Source of the DNA: Pseudomonadales bacterium | GTDB taxonomy: Bacteria; Pseudomonadota; Gammaproteobacteria; Pseudomonadales; Azotimanducaceae | Assembly: GCA_019090385.1 (NCBI GenBank) | Contig: JAHRWB010000134.1 | Span: 1 to 36,413, forward strand | Direction of reading: 5' to 3' | DNA: 36,413 bases | In this document: piece after piece, positions 15,328-23,534 of the stretch | Numbering within the stretch: the stretch's first letter is position 1 | Layout of the letters: each line of letters begins with the position of its first letter | Program-made: the position numbers and the translations under genes | The notes under the pieces: generated by a model | The model's input: the letters and a program-made list of their open reading frames with translations, nothing else | Told to the model about the DNA's origin: nothing | Database searches by the model: none

Positions 15328-18327
15328 GTGAGTTTAGGACGCGCACGATTCGCAGGCCCCCTAGCCCGACGGCTGGGTTTTTCGGTTTTAATGATTGTCA
15401 TTCTGGTTACTGCTCTCACCTCTACAGTATACCTTTATAGAGTTTTACAAGCAGATCTTGATAATCTCGACAAGCAGCTAGATGAGGTCAGAAGTACTTA
15501 TCTTGCTAGCATAGCAACCCGCGTATGGGTTTCAGATATCGAGTCACTGAAGCTGGATTTAGCAGGTATGCTGAATCTGAAATCACTAAAGTACCTTTCT
15601 GTTACTGAAAATGGGAGGACGCTTGTTGAGGTTGGCGTACATCCCCAGGGTGAGGTCATGGTCCGAAATTATCCCATTGTACATACGTATCGTGGGGAAC
15701 AACTGGAAATTGGCGGCTTGGCGATAGAAGCCAGTACCGAAAGTGTTTACGGTGCTTTATATGATAAGGCATTGTTTATTATCTTTGTAATAGCCGGTCA
15801 GACCTTTTTAGTTGCCGGTCTGGTGTTGTTGCTTGTTACGCGGCGGGTTACTCGTCCCCTGGAAGAGATTTCAACGTTTGCCGGGCGCATGGAGCTTTCG
15901 AACCTTGATCAGAAACTGATACTGAATCGAAAATCTTCGCGAAGGCGGGTGCCAGATGAACTGGATGTACTGGTTGAGTCATTCAACAGTATGCAGCATG
16001 CGCTCAACGAGTCGGTACAGACATTAAGAGGGAGTGAAGAAAACCTGGCGCTGACATTGAATTGCATTGGTGATGGAGTTATTGCCACTGATATTGATGG
16101 TCTCGTGACACGTATGAACCCTATAGCTGAGAGGCTAACGGGTTGGTCCTCGAGTCTCGCCCTGGGCCGTTCTATTTTAGATGTTTTTCCTATTGTCGAT
16201 GCGATGACGCTTGAAGTGCTTCCAAATCCTATTCTTCAAACGCTGGATACAGGAGAGATAATTACGCTCGTTAACAGTACAACGCTCAGGGCTAAAGATA
16301 AAAAAGAATATCAAATTGCGGATAGTGCTGCACCGATTATTGATGAAGGCGTAATTATCGGTGCGATCCTGGTATTCCATGATGTAACGGGTCAGTACGA
16401 AATGCGCGAGTCTTTACGTGATAGCGAACAACGCTTGAAATCTCATGTTGAGAATACACCGTTGGCTGTTATCGAATGGAATCGTGATTTTCGAGTGTCA
16501 GGCTGGAATCCAGCAGCTCAGAAAATATTTGGATTTACGCCTGATGAGGTAATGGGATTGTCAGCATCGGAAATTTATTCCGTTCCGCATGAAAGGGTTA
16601 ATATCGAAGAACGTCAGGCTGAATTGCTTTCCAATAACCCGCTTGCTACCAAATTAGCCAAGCATACAACCAAAGGCGGTAAGGCAATATTCTGTGAATG
16701 GATAAGCACCCCATTGGTTAACGAGATGGGCCAGGTTATTGGTGCTGCCTCGTTGGTAGAAGATATTACCCAGCGTGTGCACTCGGAGACAGAAAACCTT
16801 CGCCAGCGACTGGAACAGAAACAGTTGTTGGACAATATGCTGGATGCGATTATTTCCATCGATGAAGAGGGTACTATTCTAAGTTATAACCAGTCTGCTG
16901 TTTCTATGTTTGGTTATAAAGAAACAGAACTTCTCGGTCAGGGTTTTTCCCGGTTATTGCCCGCTGAAGTTGCACTCGAATACCTTACTTCATTAAGTCG
17001 TTATATAGATGGTGTTGATACGAACGTGGTGGGTCGTCCGCATGAAATAGTGGTGATGAGAAAAGATGGAGAGAAATTTCCTGTGCGTCTCTCAGTCGCA
17101 CCACTTCCGAATTCGGAAACCGGCACGCTAAGGTTTGTAGCTTGCCTGCATGATATTCGGATAGAAAAACAAATAGAAGAACAGCTACGCCGAAGTCAAA
17201 AACTGGAAGCGCTAGGGAAATTTTCTGGTGGCATTGCGCATGATTACAACAACATGCTGGCAATTGTTCTTGGTTATACCGAATTGTTGCACAGAGGCCT
17301 GTCGGGTCAGCCAGATATGCGGGGCTTTGTGGAGCAAATCCGTCAGGCTGGTGAGCGGGGTAGGAGTCTTACTAAAAAGCTTCTGACTTTCTCCAGGCAA
17401 CATCCTATTGAAGTTACCGCGCTGGACCTCAATATCGTTCTTACGGATCAACAGCTCATGTTGGAGAAAATATTGACGGCGAGAATTTCCGTTAAAATGG
17501 ATTTGACTCCTGATCTCTGGACAGTTTGGCTCGACAAGGGTGATTTTGAGGACGTCTTGGTCAATTTGTGCATCAATGCAATGCATGCAATGTCGTCTAC
17601 TGAAGATGCGGTAATCGTTTTGAAGACTTCAAATCATGACATTTTGTTGCGAGAAGGAGAGATGCTGGGACTAGAGGCTGGACAATATGTCAAGTTTTCG
17701 ATATCTGACAATGGAAGTGGGATGGAGAACGAAACCACTAGAAAAATCTTCGATCCATTTTTCACCACCAAAGGGGATGAGGGGACGGGTTTGGGGCTGA
17801 CCCAGGTCTATGGCTTTGTTGAGCGGAGTGGGGGAGCTATTCATGCATACTCAGAGCCGGGAGCTGGAGCGCGTTTTGATTTGTATTTCCCCCGTTATGT
17901 GGAGTTATCTGAAGTTAGTGTACCAACACGCCCAGATAGCGATTTTGAGGTGGGTGGTAGCGAAACAATTCTGGTTGTTGATGACGAACCGGGTTTATGC
18001 GCCCTTGGAAAGGAATTATTCGTTCCATTGGGATATGAAGTGTTCACCGCGAATGGTGCTGATGAAGCGTTGAGTGTTTTGGAAGCGCATTCAGTAGATT
18101 TTATGTTGTGCGATGTGGTAATGCCGCAGATGGATGGTTATCGTCTGGCAGAAATAGTAAAGGAGAGATTTCCTGGGGTAAAAATACAACTGATTAGTGG
18201 TTTTGATGATCCACAACGTGCGAGTGAGCGGGATGCTGAACTTTATCGGACTTTACTTTTTAAGCCATATCGAGCAGGCCCTTTGCTAAAAAGAGTGCGG
18301 GAAATTCTTGATGGGGTTGTTTTTTAG
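15328..18327 (+). CDS. Hybrid sensor histidine kinase with three PAS-like domains and receiver
   Basis: This 999-residue membrane kinase has a transmembrane helix at about 16-38, a short periplasmic sensor region, a second helix at about 148-171, and a HAMP-like linker (RRVTRPLEEISTFAGRM). Three PAS-like domains follow (about 238-358, 368-482 and 496-612). The HisKA H-box GKFSGGIAHDYNN has phospho-accepting His638. The ATPase domain has the N-box (NLCINAM), G1 DNGSGM (795-800 region) and G2 TGLGL. The C-terminal receiver has Asp885/Asp886 and phospho-acceptor Asp929 in LCDVVMPQMDG. Translation starts at GTG 15328, shortly after the binding-protein gene. No separate response regulator follows, so output goes through a partner elsewhere. 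Confidence 0.92.
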   Translation: MSLGRARFAGPLARRLGFSVLMIVILVTALTSTVYLYRVLQADLDNLDKQLDEVRSTYLASIATRVWVSDIESLKLDLAGMLNLKSLKYLSVTENGRTLVEVGVHPQGEVMVRNYPIVHTYRGEQLEIGGLAIEASTESVYGALYDKALFIIFVIAGQTFLVAGLVLLLVTRRVTRPLEEISTFAGRMELSNLDQKLILNRKSSRRRVPDELDVLVESFNSMQHALNESVQTLRGSEENLALTLNCIGDGVIATDIDGLVTRMNPIAERLTGWSSSLALGRSILDVFPIVDAMTLEVLPNPILQTLDTGEIITLVNSTTLRAKDKKEYQIADSAAPIIDEGVIIGAILVFHDVTGQYEMRESLRDSEQRLKSHVENTPLAVIEWNRDFRVSGWNPAAQKIFGFTPDEVMGLSASEIYSVPHERVNIEERQAELLSNNPLATKLAKHTTKGGKAIFCEWISTPLVNEMGQVIGAASLVEDITQRVHSETENLRQRLEQKQLLDNMLDAIISIDEEGTILSYNQSAVSMFGYKETELLGQGFSRLLPAEVALEYLTSLSRYIDGVDTNVVGRPHEIVVMRKDGEKFPVRLSVAPLPNSETGTLRFVACLHDIRIEKQIEEQLRRSQKLEALGKFSGGIAHDYNNMLAIVLGYTELLHRGLSGQPDMRGFVEQIRQAGERGRSLTKKLLTFSRQHPIEVTALDLNIVLTDQQLMLEKILTARISVKMDLTPDLWTVWLDKGDFEDVLVNLCINAMHAMSSTEDAVIVLKTSNHDILLREGEMLGLEAGQYVKFSISDNGSGMENETTRKIFDPFFTTKGDEGTGLGLTQVYGFVERSGGAIHAYSEPGAGARFDLYFPRYVELSEVSVPTRPDSDFEVGGSETILVVDDEPGLCALGKELFVPLGYEVFTANGADEALSVLEAHSVDFMLCDVVMPQMDGYRLAEIVKERFPGVKIQLISGFDDPQRASERDAELYRTLLFKPYRAGPLLKRVREILDGVVF

Positions 18328-18411
18328 TTGATTTAAATAGCAGTATTTATGGGCTCCGAAAACTTTTGAAAAATACTGTAAGCTAGTAACTCGGAAATAA
18401 CATTGAGATAA

Positions 18412-19602
18412 ATGATGTCTGAACTGCCTTTATCAAGATACACCGTACTGGACTTAACTATTGCTCGTGCAGGGCCGGCTGCGGTGAGATTATTGGCAGA
18501 TTGGGGAGCCAGAGTGATTCGCATTGATCCACCCATGACCGCTGGTAAAGGCTCGGGCGTGACTGGGGCAAGGCGTGGCTCTGATGAACAAAATCTTCAT
18601 CGCAATAAGCGCGCCTTGTCCTTGGACTTGAAAAGCGCCGAAGGAAAGGCAGTTTTCATGAACCTGGTGAAGTCTGCCGATATCATTGTAGAGAATTTTA
18701 GAGCGGATGTTAAAACCCGACTTGGCATTGATTACCCAGCGGTTAAATCAGTAAACCCGAGGATTATTTACGGTAGTATTTCCGGCTTTGGCCAAACTGG
18801 CCCCTATGCGGAGCGCCCGGGGGTGGATCAAATCGTTCAGGGTATGTCCGGTATGATGTCGATTACTGGCATTCCTGGTCAGGGGCCTGTACGTGCAGGC
18901 GTTGCCATTAGTGATACTTCTTCGGGCATGTTTCTTGGTCAGGGTATATTGCTGGCTTTATTGCATCGGGAACATACAGGTGTGGGGCAATGGGTACAAA
19001 CATCCTTGCTAGAGTCAATGCTCAACAAACTCGATTTCCAGGCTTCGCGTTATACCATGAATGGAGATGTGCCGGGACAACAGGGTAATTACCATCCTAC
19101 CCAGGTGCCTATGGGGACCTTTGAATCCTCAGATGGTTTGGTAAACCTGGCAGCCAGTTCTGGCAAAATGTTTGTCAGCTTCTGCAAGGCGATGGAAGCA
19201 GAGCATTTATTGGATCATCCGGATTATTCCTCACTGCCTTCACGGGTGAAAAACCGTGAAGCAATGAATGCTGCCATCAACGAGGTTACCCGAGAATTTA
19301 CTACCGCCGAATTAGTCCAACGACTCAATAAAGTGGGCTGTCCTTGCGGCCCAATCAATGATATTGGTCAGGCCTTTGAAGATGAGCATGTTAAATATTT
19401 GAAAATGACAAAAACGGCCCATCACCACACATTGGGAGATATTTCATTGCTTCGCTCACCTATAAACATGTCCGAGTTTCCCGAGACTGAAGAATTTCAT
19501 CACGCCGGACCGGATGTGGGAGAGCATTCGCAGGAAATTCTGAAAGAATTTGGTTACTCGAAGAGTGAAATTGATGAGTTAATGGGTGCGGGGATTGTTT
19601 GA
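18412..19602 (+). CDS. CaiB/BaiF family III CoA-transferase
   Basis: This 396-residue enzyme has all family III landmarks: LADWGARVIRIDPP, NKRALSLDLKS, ADIIVENFRADV, GSISGFGQTGPYAERPGVDQ with catalytic Asp139, and VGEHSQEILKEFGYS at the C-terminus. It is closest in layout to the standard FRC/CaiB type, unlike the altered copies at the left of the window. Two adjacent ATGs exist (18412 and 18415). Its stop overlaps the start of the downstream crotonase gene (TGATG), so the two are translationally coupled. That pairing suggests the transferase makes the CoA ester that the crotonase uses. The acid concerned is unknown. Confidence 0.92.
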   Translation: MMSELPLSRYTVLDLTIARAGPAAVRLLADWGARVIRIDPPMTAGKGSGVTGARRGSDEQNLHRNKRALSLDLKSAEGKAVFMNLVKSADIIVENFRADVKTRLGIDYPAVKSVNPRIIYGSISGFGQTGPYAERPGVDQIVQGMSGMMSITGIPGQGPVRAGVAISDTSSGMFLGQGILLALLHREHTGVGQWVQTSLLESMLNKLDFQASRYTMNGDVPGQQGNYHPTQVPMGTFESSDGLVNLAASSGKMFVSFCKAMEAEHLLDHPDYSSLPSRVKNREAMNAAINEVTREFTTAELVQRLNKVGCPCGPINDIGQAFEDEHVKYLKMTKTAHHHTLGDISLLRSPINMSEFPETEEFHHAGPDVGEHSQEILKEFGYSKSEIDELMGAGIV

Positions 19603-20408
19603 TGGGCCAGGCGCTTAAACTCGATACAAAAAAAATGCAGGCTGAAGTAAAAAATGGAATAGGTTGGCTCACGTTTAATAATCCTGCTCGGCGTAATGCA
19701 ATTTCGCTGGAAATGTGGGAAGCAATGGGCAGCATATTAGAGCACTTTCAGTTTAATGAAGCCGTGCGTGTGGTTGTTATGAAAGGCGCTGGCGATAAAG
19801 CATTTGTTTCCGGCGCAGATATTTCTGAATTTGAAGAGAAACGTGGCAATTTGGAACAAAGTAAAGCCTATGCAGCTATCCAGGCCAGGGCAAATTCCTG
19901 GCTGAAAAAACTGGATAAACCTTTAATCGCCATGATACAAGGCGCCTGTATTGGAGGAGGCTTGGGAACGGCGCTGAATGCGGATATTCGTTTTGCAACG
20001 CCGGATTCCAGGTTTGGCGTTCCTGCAGCGAAGCTTGGTCTTGGATATGAATACGAAGGATCTGCGACATTAGCTCGCTTGGTTGGACCCAGCAATGCGA
20101 GGGATATACTGTTTTCTGCCCGCTTTTTGGATGCGGAAGAGGCATTTAGAATCGGATTAATTAACTACCTTGTACCCGCTGATGAACTCGAAGATCGAGT
20201 GCGTGATTATGCAGCGCAAATTACTACACGGGCCCCGCTGACGGTGAAAATGTTTAAAGAGTCGATCAACCAGTTTGAATGTAATCCACAAGATCGTGAT
20301 TCTGCCCATCTAAGGGGCATGGTGGATGCCTGTTTTGATAGTGAAGATTACAAAGAGGGCCGCCGAGCGTTTATGGATAAGCGTGCACCAGAGTTTTTAG
20401 GCAAGTAA
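19602..20408 (+). CDS. Crotonase-family protein lacking the two classical catalytic glutamates
   Basis: This 268-residue crotonase-fold protein has WLTFNNPARRNAIS, the oxyanion-hole region FVSGADISEFEE, QGACIGGGLGTALNADIRFA, and FGVPAAKLGLGYEYEG. The positions equal to crotonase Glu144 and Glu164 are Gly122 and Ala142, so a classical syn-hydration mechanism is unlikely. An isomerase, hydrolase or C-C lyase role, with the acid supplied by another residue such as Glu150, is possible. I recall PAARLGLGY-type members as a known but poorly characterised subgroup. The ATG at 19602 overlaps the stop of the CoA-transferase. A hairpin follows before the convergent BioY gene. Confidence 0.88.
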   Translation: MGQALKLDTKKMQAEVKNGIGWLTFNNPARRNAISLEMWEAMGSILEHFQFNEAVRVVVMKGAGDKAFVSGADISEFEEKRGNLEQSKAYAAIQARANSWLKKLDKPLIAMIQGACIGGGLGTALNADIRFATPDSRFGVPAAKLGLGYEYEGSATLARLVGPSNARDILFSARFLDAEEAFRIGLINYLVPADELEDRVRDYAAQITTRAPLTVKMFKESINQFECNPQDRDSAHLRGMVDACFDSEDYKEGRRAFMDKRAPEFLGK

Positions 20409-20410
20409 CG

Positions 20411-20431
20411 TAAGCCGTGATTAGCGGCTTA
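20411..20431. terminator. Hairpin between convergent crotonase and BioY genes
   Basis: TAAGCCG and CGGCTTA form a perfect 7-bp stem with the loop TGATTAG, three bases after the crotonase stop. It sits between two convergent genes, where a terminator is expected; no long T-run follows. Confidence 0.4.
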
Positions 20432-20457
20432 AGCTGGAGAGTATGTTAGAAACGCTA

Positions 20458-20982
20458 TCATTTTCCTTTGGTAAACTGTTTAAGAACGGCAATTATAATC
20501 AGCCCCAGGGTAATTTTGGTTAATAAACCCGGGATGAGGGGGATTATATTTTGCGCCAGTTTATTATAGCCGCTGTGATAACCTAACCAGGCAAAACCCA
20601 GGCTCAATATAAGTATGTGGCCGCCGCCCAGGGCTGCCAAATTGCTTTTCCATGTTTTATTGATAGCGCCTAATTTACCTGCCAACCCAGCAGCAAAAGG
20701 GAATGACAGTAAAAAGCCAGCCGAGGGTCCCCAGAGTTTTTCAATACCCGAGCTGCCGCCGGAAAATACTGGCAGGCCGATTGCGCCCAGGCCAAGGTAG
20801 GCGAAGATAACCAGCGCGCCAAACTTTGGCCCCAGAATTATGCCTGTCAACAATATCAGTAGTGATTGCAGGGTGATGGGGATCAGCCCCCCAAAAGATA
20901 TAGTCAAGGGAGAAAGCAGGCACATCAGGCCAAGCGCGACAATGGCGTTAATTGCAATGGGGTAATTTTTAATACATATCAC
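20458..20982 (-). CDS. bioY: BioY-family biotin transporter (substrate-binding S component)
   Basis: This 174-residue integral membrane protein has about six hydrophobic segments. It carries the BioY features PITLQSLLILLTGIILGPKFG, AYLGLGAIGLPVF and WGPSAGFLLSFPFAAGLAG. BioY proteins bind biotin and take it up, alone or with the EcfAT energy module; no EcfA or EcfT is nearby. Length is slightly below the usual 180-190. The start is GTG at 20982. Biotin supply could serve biotin-dependent acyl-CoA carboxylases feeding from this catabolic region. An inverted repeat upstream does not match the long BirA operator, so regulation is not clear. Confidence 0.87.
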   Translation of the reverse strand: MICIKNYPIAINAIVALGLMCLLSPLTISFGGLIPITLQSLLILLTGIILGPKFGALVIFAYLGLGAIGLPVFSGGSSGIEKLWGPSAGFLLSFPFAAGLAGKLGAINKTWKSNLAALGGGHILILSLGFAWLGYHSGYNKLAQNIIPLIPGLLTKITLGLIIIAVLKQFTKGK

Positions 20983-21087
20983 AGCCTAAATTTTAGCGGC
21001 TTATTGTCAGTATTGTCATCTTGTTATTAATGAAGGCAAGGCTTTTGGGGCCTTTGATTATGCACTCGAATGCTTGTAATCTGCTTT

Positions 21088-21105
21088 ACCAAGATTGTGC
21101 TTGGT
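21088..21105. promoter_or_regulatory. Inverted repeat in the BioY/SoxC-like divergent region
   Basis: ACCAAG (21088-21093) and CTTGGT (21100-21105) are inverted copies around ATTGTG. It lies between the divergent bioY and sulfite dehydrogenase genes, about 65 bp before the latter. It is a possible operator; the half-sites are short and chance cannot be excluded. Confidence 0.25.
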
Positions 21106-21169
21106 TAATTGGATTAATCTAGTGAACTGGTGAAAAAAGGTATATGGAAAAGACCGCAGGAAAAAAGCT

Positions 21170-22402
21170 ATGTCAGAATTTGTTGCTGGTGGTGGTTTAA
21201 TAAATCGACGCGCATGGGTAAAGGGTGCGGGCATGGGTGCTGCTGCCAGTTTCCTGGTGCCTGCTGCTGCCACGGAAGATTGGATGACCCATGCCGGTCA
21301 GGCCCAGAATGCGTACGGTTCTCCGTCTGCATTTTCACGCATAAGACGTGAAAGGACAGGTGGACATCCCTTCGCACCAGCTGCGGGGTCTTCTTCAACA
21401 CCATTACAAAAACTGAATGGTACTATTACTCCCAATAGTCTCCATTTTGAAAGACACCACAGTGGGATCCCTGCTATTGATCCTGCTCGGCATACGCTCA
21501 CGATTTATGGCGATGTGGAAAAGCCTATACGTTTTAAATACGAAGATTTGCTGGCTTATCCCATGGAAAGCCACGTTTATTTTTTAGAATGCTCCGGAAA
21601 CAGTTTTCGCAATACCTTTTCCAAACCGGCCGATATGACGGCTGGTTCTTTAAATGGCTTAGTATCCAGTGCCGAGTGGTCTGGTGTGCCTGTGCATTAT
21701 TTGTTGGACGAAGCCGGTGTAAAGCCGGGTGCGCAGTGGGTCGTGGCACAGGGGGCTGATGCAGCTGCGATGTCTCGGAGTATTCCGCTGCAGCGGATTA
21801 TGGATAGCGTGATGGTTGCCTTGTATCAAAATGGGGAGCCAATTAGGCCATCACAAGGTTACCCCATGCGCCTGTTCGTTCCTGGGTGTGAAGGAAACAT
21901 CAGCATAAAGTGGCTAACCAATCTTAAAGTTCAGAGCACGCCTGCCTATACCAGAGATGAAACCAGCAAGTACACTGATTTGCTGAAAGACGGTAGCGCA
22001 GAAATGTTTTCCCTGGAGATGGAGGTAAAGTCCGTGATTACTTCCCCGTCAGGAAAAATGACCTTAAATAGAAAAGGTGTCTATGAAATATCAGGCTTGT
22101 CCTGGTCCGGTGCGGGTGCAATCCAATCTGTGGAGGTTAGTGCGGATGGTGGAAATACCTGGGCGCAGGCCATACTTCAATCTGATCCCAAAGCGTATGC
22201 TTTAACCCGCTTCAGAATTCCATGGCGTTGGAGCGGGGGCAGTGCGGTACTACAGAGTCGGGCGATGGATGTACGGGGCAATATACAACCTACGCGTGAT
22301 TTGGCGATACAAAAGTATTCGGCTGCAGGGCTTTATCATTATAACGGTATACAAAGCTGGAAAGTCACCTCTGATGGTCGGGTGCAAAATGTTTATGTCT
22401 AA
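21170..22402 (+). CDS. SoxC-like molybdenum sulfite dehydrogenase, Tat-exported
   Basis: This 410-residue protein is of the sulfite oxidase/SoxC family. The N-terminal NRRAWVKGAGMGAAASFL has the twin Arg13-Arg14 and hydrophobic stretch of a Tat signal, so it should be folded with cofactor and exported to the periplasm. Cys141 in FLECSGNSFRN matches the cysteine that ligates molybdenum. PSQGYPMRLFVPGCEGNISIKWL and the C-terminal Mo-cofactor dimerisation domain (ISGLSWSGAGAIQSVEVSADGG) follow. The stop overlaps the start of a cytochrome c gene, as in soxCD pairs. No soxXYZAB genes are present, so it more likely acts as an independent sulfite dehydrogenase than as part of a full thiosulfate system. 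Confidence 0.88.
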   Translation: MSEFVAGGGLINRRAWVKGAGMGAAASFLVPAAATEDWMTHAGQAQNAYGSPSAFSRIRRERTGGHPFAPAAGSSSTPLQKLNGTITPNSLHFERHHSGIPAIDPARHTLTIYGDVEKPIRFKYEDLLAYPMESHVYFLECSGNSFRNTFSKPADMTAGSLNGLVSSAEWSGVPVHYLLDEAGVKPGAQWVVAQGADAAAMSRSIPLQRIMDSVMVALYQNGEPIRPSQGYPMRLFVPGCEGNISIKWLTNLKVQSTPAYTRDETSKYTDLLKDGSAEMFSLEMEVKSVITSPSGKMTLNRKGVYEISGLSWSGAGAIQSVEVSADGGNTWAQAILQSDPKAYALTRFRIPWRWSGGSAVLQSRAMDVRGNIQPTRDLAIQKYSAAGLYHYNGIQSWKVTSDGRVQNVYV

Positions 22403-22946
22403 GTCAGGATTTTTCATCATCGTGCTAATTCTTCTGCTTATCGGAAGCTCTCTTTTTATGGGAATTTCATATCGTGCGGAGCAAATAGATAATCAACTTG
22501 GTGGTGATTTAAAACCCGGGCTTGGTCAGCATGCCCTGAAGCTTGACGCCATTATTGTTTCTCCGGATGGTGTGGGATTGCCCAAGGGAAGTGGCACGGT
22601 TTTAGAGGGTGAGCGGCTGTACAAGGTGCGCTGTGCCCACTGCCACGGACAGGAGGGTCGCCAACGAGGTAATCGGCTGGTAGGTGGGATAGGCAGTCTG
22701 GTCACCGACCACCCGAAAAAGACTGTTGGGAGTTACTGGCCATATGCCACAACCTTGTATGACTATATCGCCAATGCTATGCCATACAATGAAGAAAAAT
22801 CTCTTACTTCCAGTGAAGTCTACGCCGCGACAGCTTATTTACTTTATCTAAATGACATCCTGGAAAAAGAAGCCTCGCTTGATCAAACTAACCTGGCTTT
22901 AGTGGTAATGCCTAACCGGAATGGTTTTATCGAGTTGGCGCAGTAA
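22395..22946 (+). CDS. Membrane-anchored monohaem cytochrome c (SoxD/SorB-like)
   Basis: This 183-residue protein begins with a hydrophobic helix (FFIIVLILLLIGSSLFMGI) acting as signal or anchor. It holds one haem c site, CAHCHG (Cys80, Cys83, His84), with a likely axial Met129 in ANAMPYNEEKSL. SYWPYATTLYDYIANAMP is the pattern seen in SoxD-type cytochromes. Starts at ATG 22389 and 22395 both fall inside the end of the upstream molybdoenzyme gene; 22395 is preferred because MSKSG leads directly into the helix. It should take electrons from the sulfite dehydrogenase and pass them to the respiratory chain. SoxD proper often has two haems; here only one is encoded. Confidence 0.88.
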   Translation: MSKSGFFIIVLILLLIGSSLFMGISYRAEQIDNQLGGDLKPGLGQHALKLDAIIVSPDGVGLPKGSGTVLEGERLYKVRCAHCHGQEGRQRGNRLVGGIGSLVTDHPKKTVGSYWPYATTLYDYIANAMPYNEEKSLTSSEVYAATAYLLYLNDILEKEASLDQTNLALVVMPNRNGFIELAQ

Positions 22947-23039
22947 AAAGAGTAATAGTTAGTGAGGGTTATTTAGTCGCAGACTAAAGTTGTTTGCCAG
23001 ACAGCAATCTGGGTAGGACATACACAAGAGGTAATAGCT

Positions 23040-23528
23040 ATGAATGGTAAAATTCTTGGTACCATCACGCGATCTGAGGGGTATTTTGAAGCGCGTCTAG
23101 AGCGATTTCTTCCCCATACTCAATTGTCTGTCTGGGCCATGCTGACGCAATCAGAAAAGCTGTCTGAATGGCTTGCACCGGGTGATATTGAACTGCGACA
23201 GGGTGGCAGCGTAAATCTGAATTTCAGTGATAGTGGGACTATTATTGATAGTAAAATCAGTAAACTGAAGGTTCCGAGTTTACTTGAGTATTCTTGGAGT
23301 GGGCCGGGTGACGCCCTGCGACCGGTTTGTTGGGAAATATCAACAACTGCGAAGGGCTGCCTGCTCAGTATCAGTCTAGTCGAGTCTGAGCAGGATATAA
23401 CAAAATCCTGTGCAGGCTGGGAGGCTCATTTTATGATGTTAGATGCTGCCCTTGAAGGCAGCCCCATACCATTTCCGTTTGAGCACTTCCAAGCTACCCG
23501 TGCACAATATAACCAACTGATTGATTAA
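23040..23528 (+). CDS. SRPBCC/AHSA1-like domain protein
   Basis: This 162-residue protein has the pattern of activator of Hsp90 ATPase-homology (START/Bet v1-like) proteins: FEARLERFLPHTQLSVWAML, SEWLAPGDIELRQGGSVNLN, LLEYSWSGPGD and CAGWEAHFMMLDAALEG. It would form a hydrophobic ligand cavity. No signal peptide is visible. ATG at 23040 has an AGAGGT ribosome binding site. It lies about 90 bp downstream of the cytochrome gene on the same strand and ends six bases from the convergent CoA-transferase. Bound ligand and role are unknown. Confidence 0.78.
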   Translation: MNGKILGTITRSEGYFEARLERFLPHTQLSVWAMLTQSEKLSEWLAPGDIELRQGGSVNLNFSDSGTIIDSKISKLKVPSLLEYSWSGPGDALRPVCWEISTTAKGCLLSISLVESEQDITKSCAGWEAHFMMLDAALEGSPIPFPFEHFQATRAQYNQLID

Positions 23529-23534
23529 GCTGAT

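Noticed and set aside
20983-21169. BirA operator upstream of bioY
   Set aside because: The TTGTAAAC-type half-sites with 15-16 bp spacing were not found; only a short ACCAAG/CTTGGT repeat is present.
21170-22402. YedY/MsrP-type sulfoxide reductase
   Set aside because: The overlapping cytochrome c gene and the C-terminal dimerisation domain fit a SoxC/sulfite dehydrogenase better than MsrP, which pairs with a membrane haem b subunit.
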